Under the pieces are notes generated by a model, which was not told the origin of the DNA, searched no databases, and worked only from the letters and a program-made list of their open reading frames with translations. Positions 1 through 9,684 of a stretch of 64,000 nt of DNA are shown here, piece after piece. This stretch comes from Crocinitomicaceae bacterium (GTDB lineage Bacteria > Bacteroidota > Bacteroidia > Flavobacteriales_D > Crocinitomicaceae). Made by a program: the position numbers and the translations under genes. The first letter of the stretch is position 1; each line of letters begins with the position of its first letter. Where the stretch lies: positions 1 to 64,000 of the forward strand of contig JACJYW010000013.1 of the NCBI GenBank assembly GCA_020635955.1, in the 5' to 3' direction.

Positions 1-40
1 CACATCACCACATCACCACATCACCACATCACCACATCAA
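1..40. repeat. Octamer tandem repeat (CACATCAC)5, cut by the window edge
   Basis: Five consecutive copies of the 8-base unit CACATCAC, the last ending in A instead of C. The array begins at the first base of the window, so its true length is unknown. It ends one base before the stop codon of the minus-strand lipoprotein gene, so it lies immediately 3' of that gene. An 8-bp period is not a multiple of three. I see no gene in it. Confidence 0.85.
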
Positions 41-41
41 A

Positions 42-623
42 TCAGCAACCGCAGTACCAGGTGAGTATCACCAAACTGTCTTCAGATATTCCAAAATCAT
101 AACTACAACCTGCACCATCAGGTGAATAGTTGGTATGTTCTTTATTCCAGACATTTTCCTCATTCTGGATCAAAGGGAATATATTCTTTTGAATAATATC
201 CATATCGCTACAGTTCGTCCAAAGATAGTACTCAGCTCCTGCTTCAGGATGTGCCACTTCTTTGAAAGTCATCCCATTCGTAAATGACTGCTCCCATTCT
301 ACTGGTCCCCAAACCTCATCCGTTTTTAAAATTTCCTTTGGCGCAATGGAATCTGAATGTGTAATGAGATACGAATAAATAACATCATTACCCGGAAATA
401 CGATCCAGGTTGAATCTGTGTTCAACCAGTTTGCGAATCGGGGATGAATGGCACTAAAGCATTCCGAATCATCACTTCCAAAATGCGGAATTTCGATTTT
501 TGGCTCCTCAATTTCAGAAACAACAGAATCTGTCTGGTTTTCGTGAGTTTCTTCTGAAGAGTCAGTGTTTCCACCACAAGCGGCTAACAAACTCAGGGGC
601 AATAGCAGCAGATATTTCTTCAT
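42..623 (-). CDS. Cysteine-containing lipoprotein of unknown function
   Basis: A 193-residue protein with a lipoprotein signal peptide: a short basic start, a leucine-rich core and the lipobox LAAC with the lipidated Cys at residue 16. The first mature residues are acidic and Ser/Thr-rich, then a folded domain of about 140 residues follows with five further cysteines, ending in WYCGC. This suggests disulfides in a periplasmic or surface-anchored protein. I do not recognise the family. Its ATG overlaps the stop of sppA by one base (TAATG), so it is the second gene of an sppA operon and is probably translated by termination-reinitiation. Confidence 0.75.
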   Translation of the reverse strand: MKKYLLLLPLSLLAACGGNTDSSEETHENQTDSVVSEIEEPKIEIPHFGSDDSECFSAIHPRFANWLNTDSTWIVFPGNDVIYSYLITHSDSIAPKEILKTDEVWGPVEWEQSFTNGMTFKEVAHPEAGAEYYLWTNCSDMDIIQKNIFPLIQNEENVWNKEHTNYSPDGAGCSYDFGISEDSLVILTWYCGC

Positions 624-2422
624 TATTCAATAGTTATAATAAATGGCAATCTAGCCTGAATACTTTTCTTGGTATCGAGCGATTTCAAATAACCATACAT
701 CTGCATCAATTGTAACTCAAGCTCAGAAGGAATTTTAGCTTCAATGGAAGCATCCATGTCTTCCATGGCTTCAATGAACCCTTCTAATCCCGGTTTAGGC
801 ATTCTTGGATAGATGTCCAATTTTACCTCTTTAATTCCTGCCTGTTCTGCTGCATAATCAATAGCGTCATTTAACCCACCTATCTCATCAACCAGTCCAA
901 TTTCAATAGCATCTTTCCCTGCCCAAACTCTGCCTTGACCAATACTGTCAACAGCCGATTTTTTCATTCCTCTACCTTCAGCAACTTTAGAAATAAAATC
1001 ATCATAAATGTCGTCAACCTCTTGTTGTACAAGGTTAAGTTCCCATTCATCCAGTTTTTTATTGGTTGATAATACAGAATGTGCATTGGTTTGAACACGG
1101 TCAAAAGTCACACCTAATTTATTTTCAAACATCTTTCCTGTGTACGGAATAATTCCAAATACACCAATTGAACCTGTTAGGGTGTTAGGCTGTGCATAGA
1201 TTTTATCGGCAGCACAAGAAATGTAATATCCACCAGACGCAGCAAGATCACCCATAGAAACAATAACAGGTTTACCTGCTTCTTTTGTTTTTACTACTTC
1301 TCTCCAGATCACATCACTTGCTAATGCAGATCCTCCTGGAGAATTAACTCTGAGAACGATTGCTTTAATATTTTCATCTTCTCGGGCCTCTCTGATCCAT
1401 GCAGATACTCGATTACCTCCAATTTGTTGCGCAGTTCCTTTACCATCAACAATATCTCCCTGTGCAAAAATTAAGGCGATATTCTTTTTATCTAATTTCT
1501 CTAGTGTTCTGTTTTTCTTGGTTTTTCTGATGGCATATTTTTTAAATGATAACAAGGCAAGATTACCTTCCTCATCTGTTCCCGCTTTTTCTTTCAGCAG
1601 GTCAAGTACTTCATCATAATACTTAATTCCATCTGCCATATTCAATCCAACTGCATCTCCTGATTTACGGATCATCACACTATCCGCAATGGTATTCAAA
1701 CGACTTTCTTTTAGATTTCTTGATGTAGCCACATCTTCAAGGATTTGACCCCACAAGGCGCTCAAATATTTCATTGTTTGTTCACGATTGGCTTCACTCA
1801 TTTCCGTATTCATCAAAGGCTCAACCGCACTTTTAAATTTGTTATTCGAACCTCTGATAATTTGCATTTCAACATCCAATTTCTCTAATGTTCCCTTAAA
1901 GAACATTAATTCCCCACCTAAACCAAGAAATTGGATCATACCTGTAGGAAATACATATAATTCCTTTGCAGCACTTGATAAATAGTAACTTTTTGTACTA
2001 TAGTTTTCAGAATAAGAGACTACGAATTTTCCTGATTCTTGAAAATCTACTAATGCATCTCTGATCTCTTTGACGGTAGCCATTCCTGCAAGGACGTTGT
2101 TGCATTCCAGAAAGATCCCCTTCACTTTATCATCTTCTTTGGCCATTTCAATTCCTTCAAGAATTTCCATTAAACCAAACTGATTATAAACAGAGAAAGT
2201 ATTGGCATCAAACCCCTGTGCAGTATAATCTCCAATGGGACCATTCAACTTCATGTGTAAAACAGTATTGTCCTTCACATGCAATTTCATATCATCCATC
2301 ATGTCTTCCAATCCGGACATGATCCCACCAAGAATTAAAAAGAATAAACCGATCACTATTAATCCAGATACTACTGATGCTAATAAGCTCGCCCAAAAGG
2401 TCTTCCAAAATGTCATATTCAT
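623..2422 (-). CDS. sppA: Signal peptide peptidase SppA, 67K type
   Basis: Membrane-anchored serine protease that degrades cleaved signal peptides. It has the long form with two tandem S49 domains and one N-terminal membrane segment (about residues 10-36). The Ser/Lys dyad is split between the domains as in the E. coli enzyme: the lysine is in the motif KFKSAVEP (about K197) and the serine is in AASGGYY (about S396), followed by the GSIGV stretch. About 599 residues, normal for the family. The frame opens at a TTG two codons upstream, but the ATG at 2422 is more likely, and a third in-frame ATG follows two codons later. It overlaps the downstream lipoprotein gene by one base. Confidence 0.93.
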   Translation of the reverse strand: MNMTFWKTFWASLLASVVSGLIVIGLFFLILGGIMSGLEDMMDDMKLHVKDNTVLHMKLNGPIGDYTAQGFDANTFSVYNQFGLMEILEGIEMAKEDDKVKGIFLECNNVLAGMATVKEIRDALVDFQESGKFVVSYSENYSTKSYYLSSAAKELYVFPTGMIQFLGLGGELMFFKGTLEKLDVEMQIIRGSNNKFKSAVEPLMNTEMSEANREQTMKYLSALWGQILEDVATSRNLKESRLNTIADSVMIRKSGDAVGLNMADGIKYYDEVLDLLKEKAGTDEEGNLALLSFKKYAIRKTKKNRTLEKLDKKNIALIFAQGDIVDGKGTAQQIGGNRVSAWIREAREDENIKAIVLRVNSPGGSALASDVIWREVVKTKEAGKPVIVSMGDLAASGGYYISCAADKIYAQPNTLTGSIGVFGIIPYTGKMFENKLGVTFDRVQTNAHSVLSTNKKLDEWELNLVQQEVDDIYDDFISKVAEGRGMKKSAVDSIGQGRVWAGKDAIEIGLVDEIGGLNDAIDYAAEQAGIKEVKLDIYPRMPKPGLEGFIEAMEDMDASIEAKIPSELELQLMQMYGYLKSLDTKKSIQARLPFIITIE

Positions 2423-2571
2423 AATCAAGTGCTTTATGCAGCAATAAAGATATACTAAAGAAGCATAATGAGATAGCGAATTATATAAAGGGAGCGTTTA
2501 ATGGTTGAACAAAATAATGCTTGGATAATCGGTAAGCAATAATTAAGGATGTTTTCAGTTATTTTTAAGCC

Positions 2572-3696
2572 GTGAAAAAGAAAAAGGTAATTGTTTCTGT
2601 TACGAATGATCTGTTTACTGATCAAAGGGTTCGAAAAGTCTGCGAATTCCTGGTGAATAATGATTTCGAAGTAACTCTTATTGGTAGAAAATTACCATCA
2701 AGCCATGCAATGCCTCAACTACCTTATAAAACAAAGAGATTTCCGCTATTGTTTAGAAAAGGACCACTTTTTTATGCAACATATAATTTGAGATTGTTTT
2801 GCTATCTGCTTTTTCACAAGGCGGATATTTTACTTTCCAATGATTTGGATACTCTACTGGCAAATTCCTGGGCAAGAAAATTCAAAACCAATTGCAAGCT
2901 GATCTATGATTCACATGAGCTGTTTTGCGAAACCCCTGAATTGATAGATCGACCAAAAGTTCAGCAATTTTGGAAGACGATCGAAAGAAAATATGCGCCA
3001 AAAGTGGATGTGATGTATACCGTAACTGAATCTATAGCCGAGATTTATCGAAAGGATTACAACAGGGAGGTTTTCGTGGCTCGTAATATTTCGGATTATC
3101 AGAAAATTGAATTAGTTAAATCAAGAAGAGATCTGGGTTTGCCTCAGGATAATAGAATTGTGATCATGCAGGGAGCAGGTATCAATATTCAACGTGGAGC
3201 TGAGGAAATGATCGAAGCCATTCAATTGGTGGATAATGCTGTGCTGGCAATAGTTGGTGATGGTGATGTGGTTCCACAATTGAAAGAGACTGTGAGGGAA
3301 AAGGGATGGGAAGATAAGGTACTATTTTTTGATAAGAGACCGTACGCAGAATTATTGCAGTTTACCATGCTTTCAGATATTGGTGTCTCCATGGATAAGG
3401 ATACGAATCCGAATTACAGATATGCATTGGGAAATAAGATATTTGATTATATCAATTCAGGCATTCCACTTTTAGTATCTAATTTACCTGAGATAGCCGG
3501 AATTGTAAAAAAGTATGATATTGGTATCGTTTGTGATACACACGAAGTGGATGAAATAGCAAGACAATTGAATACATTGCTTTCTGATCAGGTGAGATAT
3601 CATCAAATGAAAGAAAACACCAAAAAAGCTGCTGCTGATCTAAGTTGGGATCATGAGATCAAGGTTTTAGAAAAAATTTATCTGGACACTGAGTAA
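2572..3696 (+). CDS. Glycosyltransferase, GT-B fold, family 4-like
   Basis: A 374-residue predicted cytoplasmic glycosyltransferase starting at GTG. The N-terminal segment SVTNDLFTDQRV is a hallmark of a group of Bacteroidota glycosyltransferases. Residues about 195-220 (VIMQGAGIN) begin the second Rossmann domain, and GNKIFDYINSGIP near residues 287-299 is the nucleotide-sugar-binding region typical of GT4 enzymes. The substrate is not predictable. The next gene is a second glycosyltransferase whose reading frame overlaps this stop codon, so the two probably act in the same surface glycan or lipopolysaccharide step series. No polysaccharide export genes lie nearby. Confidence 0.85.
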   Translation: MKKKKVIVSVTNDLFTDQRVRKVCEFLVNNDFEVTLIGRKLPSSHAMPQLPYKTKRFPLLFRKGPLFYATYNLRLFCYLLFHKADILLSNDLDTLLANSWARKFKTNCKLIYDSHELFCETPELIDRPKVQQFWKTIERKYAPKVDVMYTVTESIAEIYRKDYNREVFVARNISDYQKIELVKSRRDLGLPQDNRIVIMQGAGINIQRGAEEMIEAIQLVDNAVLAIVGDGDVVPQLKETVREKGWEDKVLFFDKRPYAELLQFTMLSDIGVSMDKDTNPNYRYALGNKIFDYINSGIPLLVSNLPEIAGIVKKYDIGIVCDTHEVDEIARQLNTLLSDQVRYHQMKENTKKAAADLSWDHEIKVLEKIYLDTE

Positions 3697-4816
3697 AAAA
3701 CTGCACATAATAGCCTTTGACGTTCCTTATCCACCTAATTATGGGGGGATAGTGGATGTGTTTTATAAATTGAAAAGTCTGCACGAAGCTGGTGCAGAGA
3801 TCATTTATCATTGCTTCTATTATGAAGGTCATAATCCACCCACGGATGAATTGGAAAAATACTGTTCTAAGCTTTATTATTACGAGCGAAAAAAGAAATT
3901 AAGCAAACTCTTTTTTAGTCGATTACCCTATGTTGTGACATCCAGGAATAATCCTGAATTGTTGGTGAATTTATTGGCGGATCCTGCACCTGTTTTAATG
4001 GATGGAATCCAGTGTACTTATTGGATTTTACATAAAGATGTTCAGGATCAAAAGATCCTTTATCGTGCCAACAATATTGAACATGAATACTATGAAGGAT
4101 TAGCTAAAGCCGAAAAAAGATGGCTTAAAAAGATCTACCTGTTGCGTGAAGCGAAAAAGCTGGCGAGATATGAATGGCAGATCAAACATGCTGATGTTAT
4201 TCTATCCGTTGCAAAACAGGATATTCCTCATTTTGAACGTTATGGAGAAGTAGTTCATTTACCACCATTCTATGATGATACACACACTATAGATTTGAGT
4301 CAACCAGCTCCCATTCAAAAATATGTGCTATTTCAGGGAAATTTATCGGTGACAGAAAATCAAAATGCATCCGAATACATCATCAAGAACATTGCGCCTT
4401 TAGTGGATCACCAGATCATTATAGCTGGTAAAGAACCTTCTGATTCACTAAAACACCTGGCATCCACCCAAAAGAATGTTCAATTGATCGATACACCCTC
4501 TCAAGGTGAAATGACAAAATTGATCCAGGATGCTCAGATTCATTTATTACTCACTTTTCAGCAAACGGGTATTAAGTTGAAGTTACTTCATGCCTTGCAA
4601 TCCGGTAGACACATTCTTATCAATTCTATGATGGATGATGATGGAATTTTTTCAGATATGTGCGAAGTTGCTGAATTGCCAAAGGAATTTGCTGTTAAGA
4701 TCGATCAATTAATGGATCTGCCTTTTACGTCTCAAATGAAGGCAGATAGAGATGCCAAATTCAACGCCATCTACAGCAATAAGAAAAAAGCAGAAGATAT
4801 TTTGAGATTGATATAG
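3689..4816 (+). CDS. Glycosyltransferase with a non-canonical start codon
   Basis: A second GT-B-type glycosyltransferase. The first standard start in the frame is GTG at 3752, but the in-frame sequence before it encodes LHIIAFDVPYPPNYGGIVDV. This is the conserved N-terminal beta strand and glycine loop of this family, so the protein must begin upstream. Between the in-frame TAG at 3668 and GTG 3752 there is no ATG, GTG or TTG; the best candidates are CTG at 3689 or CTG at 3701. With CTG 3689 the protein has 375 residues and overlaps the upstream gene by 8 bases. A +1 frameshift from the upstream gene or a sequencing error is also possible. The C-terminal half has GIKLKLLHALQSGRHI, typical of the donor-binding domain. 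Confidence 0.8.
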   Translation: MSKKLHIIAFDVPYPPNYGGIVDVFYKLKSLHEAGAEIIYHCFYYEGHNPPTDELEKYCSKLYYYERKKKLSKLFFSRLPYVVTSRNNPELLVNLLADPAPVLMDGIQCTYWILHKDVQDQKILYRANNIEHEYYEGLAKAEKRWLKKIYLLREAKKLARYEWQIKHADVILSVAKQDIPHFERYGEVVHLPPFYDDTHTIDLSQPAPIQKYVLFQGNLSVTENQNASEYIIKNIAPLVDHQIIIAGKEPSDSLKHLASTQKNVQLIDTPSQGEMTKLIQDAQIHLLLTFQQTGIKLKLLHALQSGRHILINSMMDDDGIFSDMCEVAELPKEFAVKIDQLMDLPFTSQMKADRDAKFNAIYSNKKKAEDILRLI

Positions 4817-4891
4817 ATTCAATACTCGTCCGAACGAACTTCCTCAATTTGTTTCATCATTTTCGTATCTTGTTTCTGTAATTTTAAAACT

Positions 4892-5659
4892 ATGGACGGA
4901 CCACCGGAATATGAATATAGGGCCCAGGTCCAAGGACAGGTAAATACTTCCAAGGAACTTCATAGGGATTTTGATAAAATACTTCGAATTCTAAGGAAAA
5001 TGAATGATGAAGTAGAAGCCATGAATGAAATTGATGACTCACTTATTCAAAGCTTTTATGATCAGATTCGGTTATCAAAAAAAATCACAGAAAAATCCAA
5101 GATTCTTGTCAGGGCTGACGGTAGAGATTTTGACCCATCCTTTTATAGTCTGGTCGATAGGGTGAAAAGAGAGTTAATGGGTACTTGTTATGATTCGTTT
5201 AAACTATTCGAAAACATAAAACCAGATAGTGCAAGACAATTTCTGATGGAGTTTACTGAAATTGCTGGAAAATTTCGTGAATCTTTTAAACATTATGACC
5301 CAATATCTGAGCTAGGAAATTCTAAAATAGAACCTAAAGTTTCATGGAGCAGACCAGATGTCGTAACAACAAATAAAGAGGAAATGGGTAGTGAAAACGA
5401 ATCAACCCAATCAGAATTTAAAGAGTTAGTTCCGGAGTTAAGAATAGGTGCAGAGTTAGATTTGATCAATGATCGACTAAAAGTATTCTTCGAGAAATTT
5501 GAAGTTACGCATTCAGGATATATGGATGCTTTGGAATTGGCTGATCAAATAGATCAATTAAAATTGAATTATACTAAAATATCTAATGGTGCTCTGCGAG
5601 AGCAGGAACTCATCCAGCAATTTGAGGATTTTATTAAAAGGTACGTTTTACTGATTTGA
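4892..5659 (+). CDS. Hypothetical, highly charged helical protein
   Basis: A 255-residue protein without signal peptide or membrane segment, so probably cytoplasmic. The composition (Glu, Lys, Asp, Leu, Ile) and the spacing of hydrophobic residues suggest an almost entirely alpha-helical, partly coiled-coil protein: residues about 20-140 form one helical part, a Ser/Thr/Glu-rich linker lies near 150-175, and a second helical part lies near 180-250. I do not recognise a family. It ends convergently with the FtsE-like gene, with two bases between the stop codons. It could be a helical-bundle scaffolding or signalling protein, but nothing in the context supports a specific role. Confidence 0.65.
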   Translation: MDGPPEYEYRAQVQGQVNTSKELHRDFDKILRILRKMNDEVEAMNEIDDSLIQSFYDQIRLSKKITEKSKILVRADGRDFDPSFYSLVDRVKRELMGTCYDSFKLFENIKPDSARQFLMEFTEIAGKFRESFKHYDPISELGNSKIEPKVSWSRPDVVTTNKEEMGSENESTQSEFKELVPELRIGAELDLINDRLKVFFEKFEVTHSGYMDALELADQIDQLKLNYTKISNGALREQELIQQFEDFIKRYVLLI

Positions 5660-5661
5660 TC

Positions 5662-6381
5662 CTACTCAAACTTCACCTGCTGAAAAGGGTCAAACTCATT
5701 CATTGGATTTAATTCAAAAACCGTTTGCTCTTTCACTTGCATAGTTCTTGATGGGAATTGTTCCATAATACCAAGATCATGCGTTGCCATGAGTACGGAT
5801 GTTCCTTCTTTAGCAATGGCCATTAATACAGCCATGATCTCTTTTGAAGTTTCCGGATCCAGATTTCCTGTTGGCTCATCTGCCAAAATAAACTCTGGCT
5901 TATTGATCAGTGCACGAGCAATAGAAACTCTTTGTTGTTCACCACCAGACAATTGATGAGGCATTTTATTTTCAATGTGATCTAAGCCCACCAAACTTAA
6001 AACCTCACCGGCTCTTTTTTCAATTTCAGCTTTATTCTTCCAGCCTGTTGAACGCATAACGAATTTCAGGTTATCAAAGATCGAACGATCTGTCAATAAC
6101 TGAAAATCCTGAAAAACAACTCCTAATTTTCTTCTAAGGAATGGTATGTCTTTTCGTTTCAGATTTTTTAGGTCAAATCCTGCCACCTGACCATCACCTT
6201 GTTGCAAAGGAAGTTCTCCGTAAAGCGTTTTAAGAATACTACTTTTTCCGGTTCCGGTTTTACCAATCAGATAAACAAACTCTCCTTTGTCCAGATGAAT
6301 GTTCACATCTTTTAAAATGAGCTTATCTTTTTGGTAGATCTCTCCGTTCTTAATGCTAAAGATTTGGTTCGTTGCGTCCAT
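5662..6381 (-). CDS. ftsE: ABC transporter ATP-binding protein, FtsE-like
   Basis: A 239-residue ABC ATPase. Walker A GKTGTGKSS lies at residues 40-48, the signature LSGGEQQR at 144-151, Walker B FILADE at 164-169, the D-loop just after it, and the H-loop MATHD about 30 residues on. Overall similarity is to FtsE/LolD-type ATPases; FtsE with FtsX transmits cytoplasmic ATP hydrolysis to periplasmic cell-wall hydrolases at the division site. No ftsX permease gene is adjacent, which is common in this phylum. The frame opens at a TTG eight codons upstream, but ATG 6381 is the likelier start. It is divergent from the TPR gene, with a 234-base gap in which I see only weak promoter-like sequence. Confidence 0.82.
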   Translation of the reverse strand: MDATNQIFSIKNGEIYQKDKLILKDVNIHLDKGEFVYLIGKTGTGKSSILKTLYGELPLQQGDGQVAGFDLKNLKRKDIPFLRRKLGVVFQDFQLLTDRSIFDNLKFVMRSTGWKNKAEIEKRAGEVLSLVGLDHIENKMPHQLSGGEQQRVSIARALINKPEFILADEPTGNLDPETSKEIMAVLMAIAKEGTSVLMATHDLGIMEQFPSRTMQVKEQTVFELNPMNEFDPFQQVKFE

Positions 6382-6615
6382 TGCCGGTAAAAATAGGGAT
6401 ATCAAAAATTATTTGGCAACATTCTTGCTAAAACTTTATCGGAGAGTTATCAACCAGCGAGTTAAAAAACAATTGACACAATAAACTTAACAGGCATGCG
6501 TTTATAACTTTCAAAACCTCACACAAAAACCTCTTCTCATCACCGTTAACTTTACAAAATTAAAGTAGTGGACTCTTTTACAGTTTGCCATTGCTGATGT
6601 AACAACAACAGACTG

Positions 6616-9600
6616 ATGCCTAGATTGGGATTCATATTATTGTTATTCTTGGGGTTGTCGGCCAATGCACAATTGTCTGATAAATACACCTCAGATTACG
6701 CTAATTTCTACAGGGCCGAAGACCTTTTTGAAAAAGAGAAATTTTCTGCTGCACAAGAAGAGTATCGTCTGTTTATTCAAAACTTCGATCAGCCAAATCA
6801 TCCGTATTACATCAAGTCAAGATATTACATTGCTCTTTGTGCATTGTATCTCTATCATGCAGATGCTGAATTGTTGTTGCTTCAATTCTTGAGAGAATAT
6901 CCTGAAAGTACTTATAGGCAGGATATTTACTTTGAATTGGGTAGGTATTATTTCAGAAAGAACAAATTTGATGATGCGGTTGAATGGTTCACCAAGGTTG
7001 ATCCTTTTGACTTGCATGCAGATGATAAACCTGAGTATTATTTCAAATTGGGTTACGCTCAATTCAGAGAAGAGAATATCAAAGCGGCAAGAGATGCCTT
7101 CTTTGAAGTGATCAATGTTGAATCACAGTATCAAAACCCGGCCCTTTATTACTATTCTCACATTGCCTACATGGAGAAAAATTATCAAGTGGCATTGGAT
7201 GGTTTTAGAAAATTAGAAAATGACCCTAGTTTTTCGGCAGCTGTTCCGGCGTACATTGCTCAAATCCTTTATTTGCAAGGGAAATATGAAGAATTGTTGG
7301 CTTACGCCCCGGGTAAAATGGAAAATCAGGACCTTAAAAATGAGGTGGAGATGGCTCATTTGATCGGAGATGCCTTTTATCGTATAGGTAAGTATGATGA
7401 AGCTGTTCCATATCTGAAAGAGTATAATGATAAAAGTGCCACAACCAGAGATGAAGACTATCAGTTAGGATTTGCTTACTACAAAAGCAAGCAATACATG
7501 AACGCCATCCGTATGTTTGACAAGGTGGCAAAAACCAAAGATCAGCTTGGGCAAATGGCGCTTTATCATATAGGGGAGTGTTATATGAAACAAGACAATT
7601 ACCTGTATGCCAGAAATGCTTTTGAATTGGCAGCCGCTTTACATTTTGATAAGGAAATTGAAGAAGATGCGCTTTACCAGTACGCCATTTTATCTTATAA
7701 ACTAGATTTTAATCCTTTTGATGAGGCCGTTGAAGCATTGAATCTTTATTTAGAAAGATATCCGGAATCTCCAAGAAACCAGGACATCTACCAATACCTG
7801 GTGAATGTGTATACCACCATGAAGAATTACAAATCAGCTATGGCTTCAATTGAAAGAATTGAAAAGCTTGATTTCAATATGAAGAATGCCTATCAAATGA
7901 TGGCCTTCAACCATGCCGTAGAGTTATTTGATAATGCCCAGTATGCACAAAGTATTGAAACCTTCAAATTAGCCAGAAAATATCCGGTAGACCCTGAATT
8001 AACTGCTCTTTCACACTATTGGTCGGCTGAAGCATATTTCAAAATGAATAATTTCCAAAGCTCGAGAAATGAATATCAGCAGTTTTTAGAGGTTCCGGGA
8101 ACATATAGTTTACCACAACATAATGATGCATATTACAATGTAGCATACTGTTACTTTAAAGAGCAGGATTTTGTGTCGGCTATTCAGAATTTCAGAACTT
8201 TTACGCAAGATCCAACAGAAACTTCAAGAGAGAAAAAAGCGGACGCTTATCTGAGAATTGGAGATTGTTACTTCGTGAATAAAGAAGATGATAATGCCAT
8301 CATTTTCTACGAAAAGGCCATTGGAGAAAATGCGGGTCAAATTGACTATGCCAAGTATCAAATTGGCTTGACTTATGGTTTCAAAAGAGACTACAAACGT
8401 AAGGCTTCTTCTATGTTGGATATTGTAAACAATCATCCAAGGTCAACCTTTGCAGTTCCTGCATTGTATGAGGTGGGTGAGGCCTATCGTTTAATGGATA
8501 ATGATCATCATACTGAAGCCATGAAGTATTACAATCAATTGGTGATCGATCATCCAAATCATCCAAAAGCAGTGGATGCAGTATTTCAGATTGCCTCCAT
8601 TTATTTCGTACAGGAAAAATATGACATGGCAGAGAAACAGTATCTGCGCGTTATGAATGACTATGATAATCCTACCAAAAAGAAAGAGGCACTGGCGCGA
8701 TTGAAAGATGTGTACTCAGCAATGAATCAGCCTGAAAAATATTTTGCTCTGGTTGAATCACAAGGGGGTAGTATCAGTAACTACGAAAAAGACACTCTTC
8801 TATACTTCAACGCCTTCCAGTTGTATGAAGATTCATTGTATCAAAAAGCCATTACTGCTTTTGATGGATATTTAAAGGAATTCTCAACACCAATATTTGC
8901 TGTAGAAGCACACTACTACAAAGCTACATCACATCATAGATTAGGTCAAACAGAAATGGCCAATAAACATTATGCGCAGGTATTGAACTATCCAAATGGG
9001 GTGTATACTGAAGTGTCCGCATTAATGGCTTCTAAGAATGAATATGACCTCAAGAATTACGACAAGGCTATAACCTATTATGAGAAGTTAGAGGCTGTGG
9101 CATCATATCCTGAGAATAAATTAACGGCTCAAATTGGGTTAATGCGTTGTCATACCTTCAACAAACGGTTTGATCTGGCTAAGCTATATGCAAACAAAGT
9201 ACTGGTAGATCCATTGGCCTTGGATAATGTGAAAACCGAAGCCAATTATGTGTTAGGTAAAGCGGAAATGGAAATTGCAAGCTATGACCTGGCTATTGAA
9301 TACTTCAGAAAAGTGACACAAGCAACCAAAAGTGTTATTGGAGCTGAATCTCAATTCAATATTGCTCTGATATTCCATCTGCAAGAAGAATATAAGATCT
9401 CAGAAGGTGAAGTTCGTATTTTAATGAAAGAACAAGCAGGATATGACTATTGGGTGGCAAAAGCACTTATTCTTCAAGCCAAGAACTCAATAGGAATGGA
9501 GGATTATGTACAAGCTGAATATACCTTGAATTCCGTGTTGAATGGCTACAAAAATCAAGATGACGGAATCATAGATGAGGCAAATGAAGTGATGCAGGTT

Positions 9601-9684
9601 TTGCAGGGATTAAAGAACAAGCAAAAAAGCGTTGATGGTGGAACCAACAATATCATTGAGATAGGAGGGGAAGATGGAGAATAA
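6616..9684 (+). CDS. Very large tetratricopeptide-repeat protein, exported
   Basis: A 1022-residue protein with a cleavable signal peptide (core FILLLFLGLS, cleavage after NAQ) and then TPR-type helical repeats along almost its whole length. Repeat signatures such as YQKAITAFDGYLKEF and YAQSIETFKLA recur about every 34-40 residues. Such solenoids act as periplasmic or outer-membrane-associated scaffolds. It overlaps the next gene, an outer-membrane barrel, by 11 bases, so the pair is translationally coupled and likely forms one envelope complex. The divergent neighbour is the FtsE-like ATPase, so a link to cell-envelope maintenance is a reasonable guess and no more. Confidence 0.85.
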   Translation: MPRLGFILLLFLGLSANAQLSDKYTSDYANFYRAEDLFEKEKFSAAQEEYRLFIQNFDQPNHPYYIKSRYYIALCALYLYHADAELLLLQFLREYPESTYRQDIYFELGRYYFRKNKFDDAVEWFTKVDPFDLHADDKPEYYFKLGYAQFREENIKAARDAFFEVINVESQYQNPALYYYSHIAYMEKNYQVALDGFRKLENDPSFSAAVPAYIAQILYLQGKYEELLAYAPGKMENQDLKNEVEMAHLIGDAFYRIGKYDEAVPYLKEYNDKSATTRDEDYQLGFAYYKSKQYMNAIRMFDKVAKTKDQLGQMALYHIGECYMKQDNYLYARNAFELAAALHFDKEIEEDALYQYAILSYKLDFNPFDEAVEALNLYLERYPESPRNQDIYQYLVNVYTTMKNYKSAMASIERIEKLDFNMKNAYQMMAFNHAVELFDNAQYAQSIETFKLARKYPVDPELTALSHYWSAEAYFKMNNFQSSRNEYQQFLEVPGTYSLPQHNDAYYNVAYCYFKEQDFVSAIQNFRTFTQDPTETSREKKADAYLRIGDCYFVNKEDDNAIIFYEKAIGENAGQIDYAKYQIGLTYGFKRDYKRKASSMLDIVNNHPRSTFAVPALYEVGEAYRLMDNDHHTEAMKYYNQLVIDHPNHPKAVDAVFQIASIYFVQEKYDMAEKQYLRVMNDYDNPTKKKEALARLKDVYSAMNQPEKYFALVESQGGSISNYEKDTLLYFNAFQLYEDSLYQKAITAFDGYLKEFSTPIFAVEAHYYKATSHHRLGQTEMANKHYAQVLNYPNGVYTEVSALMASKNEYDLKNYDKAITYYEKLEAVASYPENKLTAQIGLMRCHTFNKRFDLAKLYANKVLVDPLALDNVKTEANYVLGKAEMEIASYDLAIEYFRKVTQATKSVIGAESQFNIALIFHLQEEYKISEGEVRILMKEQAGYDYWVAKALILQAKNSIGMEDYVQAEYTLNSVLNGYKNQDDGIIDEANEVMQVLQGLKNKQKSVDGGTNNIIEIGGEDGE

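Noticed and set aside
1..40. CRISPR-like array
   Set aside because: The unit is only 8 bases and copies are directly joined without spacers; it is a simple tandem repeat.
3752..4816. Second glycosyltransferase beginning at GTG 3752
   Set aside because: That start would remove the conserved FDVPYPPNYGG segment, which is encoded in frame just upstream.
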